Positions 52,119-58,783 of a stretch of DNA of 64,000 nucleotides are shown in pieces (the first letter of the stretch is position 1; each line of letters starts with the position of its first letter). The notes beneath the pieces are model-generated. The model was not told the origin of the DNA and did no database searches. It saw only the letters and a program-made list of their open reading frames with translations. Made by a program: the position numbers and the translations under genes. This DNA is from Leclercia adecarboxylata (GTDB taxonomy: Bacteria; Pseudomonadota; Gammaproteobacteria; Enterobacterales; Enterobacteriaceae), in NCBI RefSeq assembly GCF_023639785.1, contig NZ_CP098325.1, positions 2,108,001-2,172,000 of the forward strand, given 5' to 3'.

Positions 52119-55046
52119 TTATGCCTGAGTACGCAGCGCTTCAAGGCGGCGCAGGTCGAAGTCGTTCAGTTCGTCGGTGTAGTCTTCGGTGATCGGCGCT
52201 GGCCACTCGCCAGTGTCGAACGCGTTAGCGATGCGGTTCATCGCCTGGCGATACTCCAGCATGCCAAGCTCAATCAGCTCCTCGCTGGCCTCGACGATGG
52301 CGATCCAGTGATAACCTTCGTCTTTGTTGACGAAAATCCAGAAGAACTGGTCCAGTGCAGCGGTCTGCATATACATGGCCGCGCTGAGGTGATAATCGCG
52401 GTCGATGATTTCCCGATGCAGGCGGGCGCGCAGGCCGGACTGCTTCACGTTCCACATGCTGATGGTTTTCAGGTCGGCGCCGACCCGCACGCCGTCGATG
52501 TCGATTTCCAGATCCGGGCGCACGCGGATTTCCAGCCCGGTCTCTTCGTCGATACCGAAATAGCTCGTCTCAACAGCGCGATCAGGGTGCAGCAGCAGTT
52601 TCCCGGCGGTCGGGTGCTCATGCAGCGCTTTCTGAATGGCCAGCGCCGTTTGCATCTGCTGTTGGGTCACTAGAATCTTGTCGCCCGGGTTCTCGCGCCA
52701 GGCGTCCAGCAGTTCGTCAGCAAATACCGCATCCGGCTTCACAGACTTCACCGCCTGGATCATCTCCGCTTTGGTGCCGGACACTTTCAGCGGTGCCGGT
52801 TTCTGCGCTTCCTGCGCCACCAGGTCAGGATTGATGATCGCCAGCTGCTCCAGCAGCGCGTCGCGGCTGCCGCTGGTTTTCACCTGCGCGGGCAGGATGG
52901 CGTTGTACTCTTTGATGCAGGCCTTCATCGCGGCAGCAGCCTGCTTCTGGTCTGCCTCGATACGCTGAAACTCAGCTGGCAGCGTCATATAGCTCTGCGC
53001 TGTTTCTTCGAGGCTGCCGCCCATCGGCACCTGCGCGGGCAGGGTGGCGTTGTGCTCTTCCAGCAGCGCTTTGATATCGTCAGCGCTCAGCAGTGCCGGC
53101 AGGCTGGCATTGTGCTCGTCGATAAAGGCGCGCAGGGTCGCCGCAGTAGTGAATGCCCCCTCTGGGATCACCGGCTCCACGCTGAACTCTTCGTCGAGGT
53201 TTTCTGGCTGCAGTGCCAGCGCATGAACCAGGTTTCCCATATCCAGCACTTTGGAACCTTCGCGCGGGATGGTCTTGGCGACGTGGCGCGCGTTGAAGTA
53301 CATCAGGCTGACGCGCGCGTCTTTCACTTGGGTGCTGCTGATCCCGTTCGCTGCGTGATAAACGTTATTCGGCAGGCTCACATAGCGGCCCGGTTCGAAG
53401 TAGGCAGGGTATTCCGGCGTTTCGATGGTTACTTCCGGCTGCGTGGCGTTCGCCAGCTCCGGCGCCGCGGCGGCAAGTACCTCAGCCGGGATCAGGGCAT
53501 TTGTTTGCGGATCAGCTGCATTAGTGCTTTCGCCTGGTTGAACCGGGTTACCAGCTTCTCCTTCCGCCGGGTCAGTCTCTTCCATCTGCACATCGCTGGT
53601 GGTCTCCTCTGTAACCGGTGAACGGTCATCTGTTTGTGGTTGTTTTTCGTTCATCAGACCCTCGATGGAGAACATCCCGCCACCGAGGTTTGCGACATGC
53701 GGCTGGCTGGTAGTGGTCAGGTCTTCTTTAACCCACTTCGGATCGGCTGGGTCGCTGACGCCTTCGACAAATTCGCCGCGGTCGGCCGCCAGCTGCCCAT
53801 CAATAAATTGGCTTTCAATTTCAGGTTCTGGTTGTGCGATCGGGAGTGGCAGCAGCTCAGTTGCAGCATTGAAATCAGCCGTCATCGTCTGGTTAACGAA
53901 CTCCAGATGCGCAGCCGGCGTCAGGTGGATATTCTCCGGCGCGATGCGCACCAGGTTGAAGATGGCCGCGCGGTTAACTGCCAGAACTCCTGGCTGATTG
54001 CGCAGAATTTTGCTCCACGATTTCCATGGTTCTTCTTTGGTCGCGACAATCTCTTTGGCGCGGCGCAAAATACTGGAAGGAATTTCAAAGGGATGGAAAT
54101 CCATCGGCAGCAGGGCGCAGGCGATTTCCAGATCGAGGGTGTCCAGGGTGTGGTGTGCGCCTTCGCCACGGTCAGTTACATATCCGCCGTCGGCATTGGT
54201 GCCTGCGTCAGTGCGTTGTACGAGGTTAATGCGATTGCCGGCGGCCCATTCACGCGTCAGGATCCCGCGGTCGATATATGGGGTGGCTACCCAGGCCTTT
54301 GTGAACTGCAAAAGCAAAGCCAGTTCATGGCTTTTTTCCATGCTGAAGACTTCTCGGATCGCTTTCGTGTAACGCCACAGGTCTTTGGTGTCATAAGCCT
54401 TAACTTCTGGAGAATTCTCGGCGGCCAGGAGCAGGTTCTGGACATATCCGTTATCCGTGTCCATTTCCATCACATGGATTTCCGCGTGTTCTTTGCGGCT
54501 GATGTGATGGCGCAGTTCGCTTGCTGTCAGTTGGGACAGCAACTGTTTGCGGAATGGCATTTTGCAGACGGGGTAGTGGGCACCACCATCATCGTGCTCG
54601 CTGATCTTCAGGCCATACTCATATAGGGGTTTTGCAGTCTCAGAGATATCTGCTTCGCTGGAAACTGAAGGCAAAGTGTGGCGCGGGGTTACAAAATTCG
54701 CACGCAGTTGGCTTAAGGCATCAGCGCCGTGCTGATCTTCTGTTGCACCTGTGTCAGGGTTATTGCTACCAGGGATCACGTTCCAGGTGCGCTGGTCGTC
54801 GGCCAGGGTGTAGCGCTTACAGAACTCGAAGCAGACGACACCTTCTTCAGGCAGATCGTTAATAACTGGAATGTCGGTGCGTACTGGCTTGGCGTAGTCT
54901 TTACCACGGCCAGTTTCGATGCCTGCATCTTCCAGCGCGACATCCAGCTGCAACGCAGCTCGTGATTGGGTGTTGGCGGAGAGCCACACTACAGCGTCAG
55001 GCTTCCCTGACTTCTGAGTGGCCTTAACCAGGTAGAAAAATTCCAT
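52119..55046 (-). CDS. recE: RecE, exodeoxyribonuclease VIII
   Basis: The 975-aa protein follows Rac RecE (866 aa): an N-terminal region with FPV-like VINDLPEEGVVCFEF, a central GLLT-like RGILTREWAAGNRINLVQRT and TDRGEG segment, a variable acidic linker, and a C-terminal PD-(D/E)xK nuclease with GISSTQVKDA, LDMGNLVHALAL and DLKT. It degrades dsDNA 5' to 3' to feed RecT. The linker carries three EHNASLPA-like repeats not in E. coli RecE. GAGG precedes ATG 55046. Confidence 0.9.
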   Translation of the reverse strand: MEFFYLVKATQKSGKPDAVVWLSANTQSRAALQLDVALEDAGIETGRGKDYAKPVRTDIPVINDLPEEGVVCFEFCKRYTLADDQRTWNVIPGSNNPDTGATEDQHGADALSQLRANFVTPRHTLPSVSSEADISETAKPLYEYGLKISEHDDGGAHYPVCKMPFRKQLLSQLTASELRHHISRKEHAEIHVMEMDTDNGYVQNLLLAAENSPEVKAYDTKDLWRYTKAIREVFSMEKSHELALLLQFTKAWVATPYIDRGILTREWAAGNRINLVQRTDAGTNADGGYVTDRGEGAHHTLDTLDLEIACALLPMDFHPFEIPSSILRRAKEIVATKEEPWKSWSKILRNQPGVLAVNRAAIFNLVRIAPENIHLTPAAHLEFVNQTMTADFNAATELLPLPIAQPEPEIESQFIDGQLAADRGEFVEGVSDPADPKWVKEDLTTTSQPHVANLGGGMFSIEGLMNEKQPQTDDRSPVTEETTSDVQMEETDPAEGEAGNPVQPGESTNAADPQTNALIPAEVLAAAAPELANATQPEVTIETPEYPAYFEPGRYVSLPNNVYHAANGISSTQVKDARVSLMYFNARHVAKTIPREGSKVLDMGNLVHALALQPENLDEEFSVEPVIPEGAFTTAATLRAFIDEHNASLPALLSADDIKALLEEHNATLPAQVPMGGSLEETAQSYMTLPAEFQRIEADQKQAAAAMKACIKEYNAILPAQVKTSGSRDALLEQLAIINPDLVAQEAQKPAPLKVSGTKAEMIQAVKSVKPDAVFADELLDAWRENPGDKILVTQQQMQTALAIQKALHEHPTAGKLLLHPDRAVETSYFGIDEETGLEIRVRPDLEIDIDGVRVGADLKTISMWNVKQSGLRARLHREIIDRDYHLSAAMYMQTAALDQFFWIFVNKDEGYHWIAIVEASEELIELGMLEYRQAMNRIANAFDTGEWPAPITEDYTDELNDFDLRRLEALRTQA

Positions 55047-55127
55047 GTCAGATCCTCATTTTTGGATGTAAGATCCCCGGGCCAGAGATTGCGCCCATTG
55101 GGTGTGTTTTTGGTTTTGAGTAGTTTT

Positions 55128-55182
55128 CCGGTGTAACTTTGGTCGGTGGCACCGGACGTAGACCCCGCCTTGCGCGGGTTTT
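55128..55182. terminator. Two hairpins between the ydaE-like gene and recE
   Basis: CCGGTG (55128-55133) pairs with CACCGG (55150-55155); CCCGC-CTTGC-GCGGG at 55164-55178 is followed by TTTT on the plus strand. They lie within the leftward operon. The second looks like a plus-strand terminator; on the minus strand they may be processing or attenuation signals. Confidence 0.4.
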
Positions 55183-55185
55183 ACG

Positions 55186-55350
55186 TTAGGCTTCGTGGGC
55201 CATCTGGTCGTACGAAGCGCAACGCACAGAACAGTAATCACGTTCTTCGCGCGCCAGCTGGGTGCCGCGGATGAAGAGCAAAACGTTTTTAACTTCTTTC
55301 CCTTGCTCGATTGGTTTGCGGCAGTACGCGCATTCTTTCGAGTCACACAT
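55186..55350 (-). CDS. YdaE-like zinc-binding protein
   Basis: The 54-aa product starts MCDSKECAYCRKPIEQGKEV and ends YCSVRCASYDQMAHEA. The two C-x-x-C/C-x3-C pairs and the DQMAHEA end match YdaE of the Rac prophage, a small zinc-binding protein of unknown role. AGGGGAATCCTG precedes ATG 55350, and the start lies inside the end of the upstream 38-aa gene, implying coupling. Confidence 0.8.
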   Translation of the reverse strand: MCDSKECAYCRKPIEQGKEVKNVLLFIRGTQLAREERDYCSVRCASYDQMAHEA

Positions 55351-55459
55351 CAGGATTCCCCTTCTGCGCCAGCAGGTAACAGATGCGGCGAATAAACGCC
55401 CCAAGAGAACTCAGTTTTACGGCCTGCTGCCGTACTGGTTTACGTGCGAAATCAGTCAT
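55343..55459 (-). CDS. Small basic phage protein, 38 aa
   Basis: A 38-codon frame (MTDFARKPVRQQAVKLSSLG... KGNPDV) begins at ATG 55459 behind an unusually strong GGGGGAGGT site and overlaps the ydaE-like start by 8 nt. The product is basic, with an amphipathic AFIRRICYLLAQ helix. I do not recognise it. Strong ribosome site and overlap argue that it is translated. Confidence 0.55.
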   Translation of the reverse strand: MTDFARKPVRQQAVKLSSLGAFIRRICYLLAQKGNPDV

Positions 55460-55468
55460 ACCTCCCCC

Positions 55469-55657
55469 TTACCAGACCTTTGGCCAGCCTGCTATTACGG
55501 CAGCGGTGCCAATTTCATATTCCGGCTCATCCGGTCGTTCGCAGCGATAGATGGTCGTGGCAATCTGGTCTGCCTCTTTCCAATCATTCGCTTTCACCTG
55601 ATATGTGCGATATCCACCACTGCCGGAGATCACGACGGTAAATCTCAACTTAGCCAT
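55469..55657 (-). CDS. Small phage protein, 62 aa
   Basis: The product (MAKLRFTVVISGSGGYRTYQ... AAVIAGWPKVW) begins at ATG 55657 after AAAGAGG. It has a beta-rich first half and an ADQIATTIYRCERPDEPEY helix. I do not recognise its function. It is the first gene of the leftward operon after the putative PL at 55808-55840. Confidence 0.6.
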   Translation of the reverse strand: MAKLRFTVVISGSGGYRTYQVKANDWKEADQIATTIYRCERPDEPEYEIGTAAVIAGWPKVW

Positions 55658-55807
55658 GTATACCTCTTTGCCTTTGTCGCCAGGCTGGCGGAACGTAACT
55701 TGAACCTGATGCGCGTTAATCACTCCACCTCATCCGACTATTCGTATGCCGTCGGCGGCTACTTAGTGGGCTCCATGCCTGGGTGGTTCGTGGTGCGTCT
55801 TGGTGGG

Positions 55808-55840
55808 ATTATATTAAGTCTGCGGCTTAAATTGTGTCAA
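55808..55840 (-). promoter_or_regulatory. Putative leftward early promoter (PL)
   Basis: On the minus strand TTGACA (55835-55840) and TATAAT (55808-55813) flank the 17-bp operator at 55814-55830. The TTGACA-TATAAT distance is 21 bp, longer than ideal, so TTAATA one step closer may be the real -10. It would drive 55657 through int. Confidence 0.5.
55814..55830. promoter_or_regulatory. Phage operator OL1: TTAAG-N7-CTTAA
   Basis: TTAAGTCTGCGGCTTAA, a dyad with 5-bp arms inside the putative PL; same arms as the operators at 57851 and 57802. Confidence 0.65.
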
Positions 55841-55860
55841 GCCTAGAGCGAAGTTAATTT

Positions 55861-55877
55861 GTAAGTTTGAAGCTTAA
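55861..55877. promoter_or_regulatory. Phage operator OL2: GTAAG-N7-CTTAA
   Basis: GTAAGTTTGAAGCTTAA, one base off the 5-bp arm consensus, 47 bp from OL1. Confidence 0.55.
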
Positions 55878-56005
55878 TCGTGATGTTTGATGTAGAAATA
55901 GAGCGCAAACTCACTCTGTTTAGTGGCAGTTTGTCGCTAAACACGCTCAGTTTTAGTTCGATTCTGGTGGTGCTAATCTTTCTGAGGGTACAACGGAGCG
56001 GAACG

Positions 56006-56203
56006 ATGAAGAACAAAGACGAACAGACTGGGTTGGTTGGCTTGGCGATTGGCGCTGCAGTTATTGGCCTGGTATCAGCTCAAAAAACCATTAACCGGGC
56101 GAGCATCATTGACGAACTGGTGAGGCTGGGGAGACAGAAGGGCGATGGTGTTCAGGATGAGGTGTTTGATAAGGCGGCGGAGCTGGTAAGTAAAGGGATA
56201 TAA
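56006..56203 (+). CDS. Small phage protein, 65 aa, with a hydrophobic segment
   Basis: The product starts MKNKDEQTGLVGLAIGAAVI, so residues 9-25 form a single hydrophobic helix, followed by a polar helical tail (SIIDELVRLGRQKGD...ELVSKGI). ATG 56006 follows CGGAGCG. I do not recognise it. It is on the plus strand, convergent with the DUF6414 gene, between the left operators and the repressor operon; this location suits a lysogenic accessory gene. Confidence 0.55.
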   Translation: MKNKDEQTGLVGLAIGAAVIGLVSAQKTINRASIIDELVRLGRQKGDGVQDEVFDKAAELVSKGI

Positions 56204-56243
56204 AAAACCCGGCGCAGTGGCCGGGTGGAATTTTATGAGTCTA

Positions 56244-57080
56244 TTATTGACTATGTGCAACCCCTCGAAAAATAATAAGAGGTGTTATACCGAATGAACC
56301 AAAGGGCCTGCCCATTATGCTTCGCATCATGTTCAACATGCCTTGCATACCCTGTTTTAATTCATTGGTCGCTGTAGGATATGGTGCATCAGGATTATCA
56401 AGCTTGAGATCGTCAGCATAAGCATCGACAATGCAAAGAATATACCATTCACCAGGAATGAAAGGACCATACTTTAACGAAACATCACTTAATGTTGTTG
56501 TCAAATTTGAGGGTTCAACAGACATCCAGCTCTGGTTTCCACACGAATCAGCAAAATCAATATGAGTGGTTGGAGGTAGTATTTTTACCAATTCTTCTGC
56601 ATTATCGAGATTGGCAATTTCATTTTTTAATAACGCCTTAGCCTGAGCGTTTCTTTCTTTTTTTATTTCGTTTAACTTTATTTTCTTAACAATAGGCATA
56701 CAAAGATGAACCATCTGAGCATCGAATATTTTCATCATGCCTTTGATTAAAACCAGATCACCTAGTTTAGCATCATTGAGACTTGTTTTAACTATCCCAG
56801 TTTCTGACAGTTTATTTAATAGATTTAATGGCATGCTCCATGAAGAATCAAAAGTCCTTTCTTGGGTGCGTGAATATGCTTCTGATGCGCTAGAACGTCC
56901 CCCTAAGAGAGGTATGCCTGCCTTCAACTCATTTAGGCCATTTTCAGATTCGGAGGAGGTCTGTTTAACTGAATTTAATACACCAGAGGGATAAAGTTGC
57001 GCTGTTAATGCACTAACACGCTCCTTGTCATAATAAAAATAATCAAATAGTGAATCTATGCTTTGTGAGTCTTGAGCCAT
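56244..57080 (-). CDS. DUF6414-family protein in the rex position
   Basis: The 278-aa protein begins MAQDSQSIDSLFDYFYYDKE and has the DUF6414-like opening Y-D-x-E-R-V-x-A-L-x-A-Q-L, then ...LKAGIPLLGGRSSASEAYS and a beta-rich GEWYILCIVDAYADDL segment. No membrane helix or enzyme motif is evident. It is AT-rich compared with phage neighbours, so it looks like acquired cargo. GAGGAAC precedes ATG 57080, which lies inside the end of the small ORF at 57043. It sits downstream of the repressor, where lambda carries rexAB. Function unknown. Confidence 0.75.
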   Translation of the reverse strand: MAQDSQSIDSLFDYFYYDKERVSALTAQLYPSGVLNSVKQTSSESENGLNELKAGIPLLGGRSSASEAYSRTQERTFDSSWSMPLNLLNKLSETGIVKTSLNDAKLGDLVLIKGMMKIFDAQMVHLCMPIVKKIKLNEIKKERNAQAKALLKNEIANLDNAEELVKILPPTTHIDFADSCGNQSWMSVEPSNLTTTLSDVSLKYGPFIPGEWYILCIVDAYADDLKLDNPDAPYPTATNELKQGMQGMLNMMRSIMGRPFGSFGITPLIIFRGVAHSQ

Positions 57081-57222
57081 CAAAATGTTCCTCTTTGATT
57101 TTTTTTCTTTCTTCAGCAATTTTCTTTTGCGCAGACTCGATATCATCCTGAATTTTTTGCAAATCATCGACGCCCACCTTAGATGGTTGTTCAGTGACTT
57201 GTTTCAGTAGTCTGCGAATCAT
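57043..57222 (-). CDS. 59-aa coiled-coil protein coupled to DUF6414
   Basis: The frame starts MIRRLLKQVTEQPSKVGVDD and runs into a charged heptad-like helix (LQKIQDDIESAQKKIAEERK). ATG 57222 has GGAG 8 nt upstream, and the 3' end overlaps the DUF6414 start by 38 nt, which strongly suggests coupled translation and a shared role. The product is short, soluble and probably oligomeric. I do not know a named family. It was read directly from the sequence. Confidence 0.6.
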   Translation of the reverse strand: MIRRLLKQVTEQPSKVGVDDLQKIQDDIESAQKKIAEERKKIKEEHFDGSRLTKHRFTI

Positions 57223-57270
57223 GACAAATTCTCCAAAGAGGTTATAGCTTGATTATGTCCTCTCCAAAGT

Positions 57271-57299
57271 GATAAAGCAATTTTGTCATGCAGGGTCAA
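57271..57299 (-). promoter_or_regulatory. Possible own promoter of the coiled-coil/DUF6414 pair
   Basis: On the minus strand TTGACC, 17-bp spacer, TTTATC lies about 50 bp upstream of the 59-aa gene and downstream of the repressor stop. A match, but AT-rich surroundings make chance matches common. Confidence 0.3.
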
Positions 57300-57404
57300 A
57301 AAAGCCGTGTCTGTCAAGTGACTGTATTTACTGTTTTTTTCCAAAAAATAACAAACCACGACTGTTATCTGCTTTAGCGACCAAGTCGATGCTGTATTTT
57401 CAAC

Positions 57405-57791
57405 TCAGTTCTCTTGCGACCGAATCCGCCCCTTCATGTACTTCTCATACAGTTCATCCAGTTCTTTCAGGCGGATCGCGAAGATGCGGAGCATGTTCTG
57501 CTGCTCTTCTTCAGGCAACTGACGGTAGAGCTCCAGCAGGCGCTGTTCGTCAGGCTTGAGTCCGTCTTTCTCTCCGACATCTTCACCGAGCAGCCAAGGC
57601 ACCGAAACGCCAGCTGCGTCAGCAACCGCTAAGGCTGATTTCTTACTGATCACACCTTTCTTGAACCAGCCGTTTACTGACTGCGGAGTTACCCCAGCAA
57701 CCCGGGCCATATCAGATTTGGTCATGCCGCGCCCATTCAGCTCTGAAAGGCGCTCGACAAGTGTCGGATTAAGTACGGTTTTCTCTTTCAT
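57405..57791 (-). CDS. CI/DicA-like prophage repressor without peptidase domain
   Basis: The 128-aa protein has an N-terminal HTH_3 domain (GMTKSDMARVAGVTPQSVNG, WFKKGVISKKSALAVADAAG) and a helical C-terminal part with DEQRLLELYRQLPEEEQQNM. It lacks the S24/LexA-like self-cleavage domain of lambda CI, so it resembles DicA/RacR. Induction must then use another route, such as an antirepressor. It is divergent from the Cro-like gene and faces operators at 57802 and 57851. Its ribosome site is weak. Confidence 0.85.
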   Translation of the reverse strand: MKEKTVLNPTLVERLSELNGRGMTKSDMARVAGVTPQSVNGWFKKGVISKKSALAVADAAGVSVPWLLGEDVGEKDGLKPDEQRLLELYRQLPEEEQQNMLRIFAIRLKELDELYEKYMKGRIRSQEN

Positions 57792-57801
57792 GGTTAGAAG
57801 A

Positions 57802-57818
57802 ATAAGCCTTTTGCTTAA
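57802..57818. promoter_or_regulatory. Phage operator OR (ATAAG-N7-CTTAA)
   Basis: ATAAGCCTTTTGCTTAA, near the repressor start, matches the 5-bp arm pattern of the left operators with one base changed. Confidence 0.6.
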
Positions 57819-57839
57819 ACTTGAAAATTCGCCTCAGAC

Positions 57840-57868
57840 TTGACAATAAATTAAGTCTCAGGCTTAAT
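57840..57868 (+). promoter_or_regulatory. Putative rightward early promoter (PR)
   Basis: TTGACA at 57840-57845, 17-bp spacer, CTTAAT at 57863-57868. The operator at 57851-57867 covers the spacer and -10, so repressor binding would block transcription of the cro-like gene. Confidence 0.5.
57851..57867. promoter_or_regulatory. Phage operator OR (TTAAG-N7-CTTAA)
   Basis: TTAAGTCTCAGGCTTAA; differs from OL1 only in the central seven bases. Confidence 0.65.
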
Positions 57869-57895
57869 TTGATTGTATTCAAATCGGAGACAACG

Positions 57896-58114
57896 ATGAA
57901 CGGGTTAACAAAAGCCATTAAGTCTGCAGGTACTGCAACAAATCTCGCAACCATGCTGGGCATCAAGCCGATGTCAGTCAGCCGCTGGAAAAACCGGTAC
58001 CAGGGCGTGGTGCCTGCTGATCGGGTCCTTCAAATCCACGCAGCCACCGGTGTGACTCCCCACGAACTGCGCCCTGATCTTTACCCAAATCCCACTGACG
58101 GTTTACCAAAGTAG
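57896..58114 (+). CDS. Cro-like / YdaS-type DNA-binding protein
   Basis: The 72-aa protein (MNGLTKAIKSAGTATNLATM...) has an HTH with MLGIKPMSVSRWKNRYQGVV and VLQIHAATGVTPHELRPDLY. The C-terminal HELRPD is typical of YdaS/Cro proteins that oppose the repressor. CGGAGACAACG precedes ATG 57896. It is the first rightward early gene and is followed by the 58126 regulator, like ydaS-ydaT in Rac. Confidence 0.85.
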   Translation: MNGLTKAIKSAGTATNLATMLGIKPMSVSRWKNRYQGVVPADRVLQIHAATGVTPHELRPDLYPNPTDGLPK

Positions 58115-58125
58115 GAGAACTGGCA

Positions 58126-58695
58126 ATGCAAACACGAATTTTTAACCATGATAGCAGCCCGGCCCCAAGCCGGGTGACATCGAAATATCAAGAGCTTCCG
58201 CGCCAATCGTGCAAACTCTCGAACATCCGGGAGGCTGTAAAAGCCTGGAACAGGGCAACGCCCGGCGATGCGCAAAACTACATCTCGCAGCTGGTTGCGA
58301 AAGAGTGGTTTGCCAGTGGTGGTCGTGGCCTGCTACTGGCCGGTTCGGTGCATGGCACCAAAGTTAACTTCTTCCGGATGATTAATAACACCGGGCCGAA
58401 GTATGACAAGTACCTGGTGATGCTGACTCCGGCGATCGTGGCGGTGATGGCTCGCGATAACGAAGCAGTAGCGCGCGAGTTCGGCCTGGTGACCGGCAAA
58501 ACCAATGAAGAGCTAATCGCAGATGCCATCAAAGAGTGTGGCGAAGCGCAGCAGGCGAAGTTACTTGGTCAGCCAATTCAGCGACTGGAGAAAGAGGTCC
58601 GGGAAGCAGCAGAAGCATTACTGCGTTTTCTGCCGACTGATTCCCTCGGCCCGGTTCTGGCGAGCCTGGCGACGATGGTTCCGGGGGTAATGTGA
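58126..58695 (+). CDS. CII/YmfL-like phage regulatory protein (tentative)
   Basis: The 189-aa protein has an SNIREAVKAWNRATPGDAQN motif recalling YmfL-type regulators, then a RGLLLAGSVHGTKVNFFRMI segment and a C-terminal helical part with LEKEVREAAEALLRFLP. Its place after cro matches cII or ydaT. I infer a regulatory role in the lysis-lysogeny choice; no clear DNA-binding fold could be confirmed by eye. AGGAG lies 8 nt before the start. Confidence 0.6.
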   Translation: MQTRIFNHDSSPAPSRVTSKYQELPRQSCKLSNIREAVKAWNRATPGDAQNYISQLVAKEWFASGGRGLLLAGSVHGTKVNFFRMINNTGPKYDKYLVMLTPAIVAVMARDNEAVAREFGLVTGKTNEELIADAIKECGEAQQAKLLGQPIQRLEKEVREAAEALLRFLPTDSLGPVLASLATMVPGVM

Positions 58696-58781
58696 TGGCA
58701 GGTATCAAAAAGGCGAAAGCCGCGGTGCTCGAACACCAACGGCTTTCTGGTGCAACAAACGTCAGTCAATTGCGGAGATAA
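58695..58781 (+). CDS. Possible 28-aa peptide between the cII-like and O-like genes
   Basis: A frame MAGIKKAKAAVLEHQRLSGA, then TNVSQLRR, starts within the preceding stop (TGATG) and ends 2 bp before the O-like start. Tight packing supports translation. The DNA also forms a strong hairpin (58715-58747). Confidence 0.45.
   Translation: MAGIKKAKAAVLEHQRLSGATNVSQLRR
58715..58747. repeat. Strong two-part hairpin before the replication genes
   Basis: GAAAGCCG...CGGCTTTC encloses GGTG-CTCGAA-CACC, giving 8+4 bp of perfect stem. It ends 28 bp before the O-like ribosome site. It could attenuate or process the early transcript. Confidence 0.4.
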
Positions 58782-58783
58782 GT

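Noticed and set aside
53634..54626. A 330-codon plus-strand frame opposite recE
   Set aside because: recE is conserved in the same region; the frame has no ribosome site or family match.
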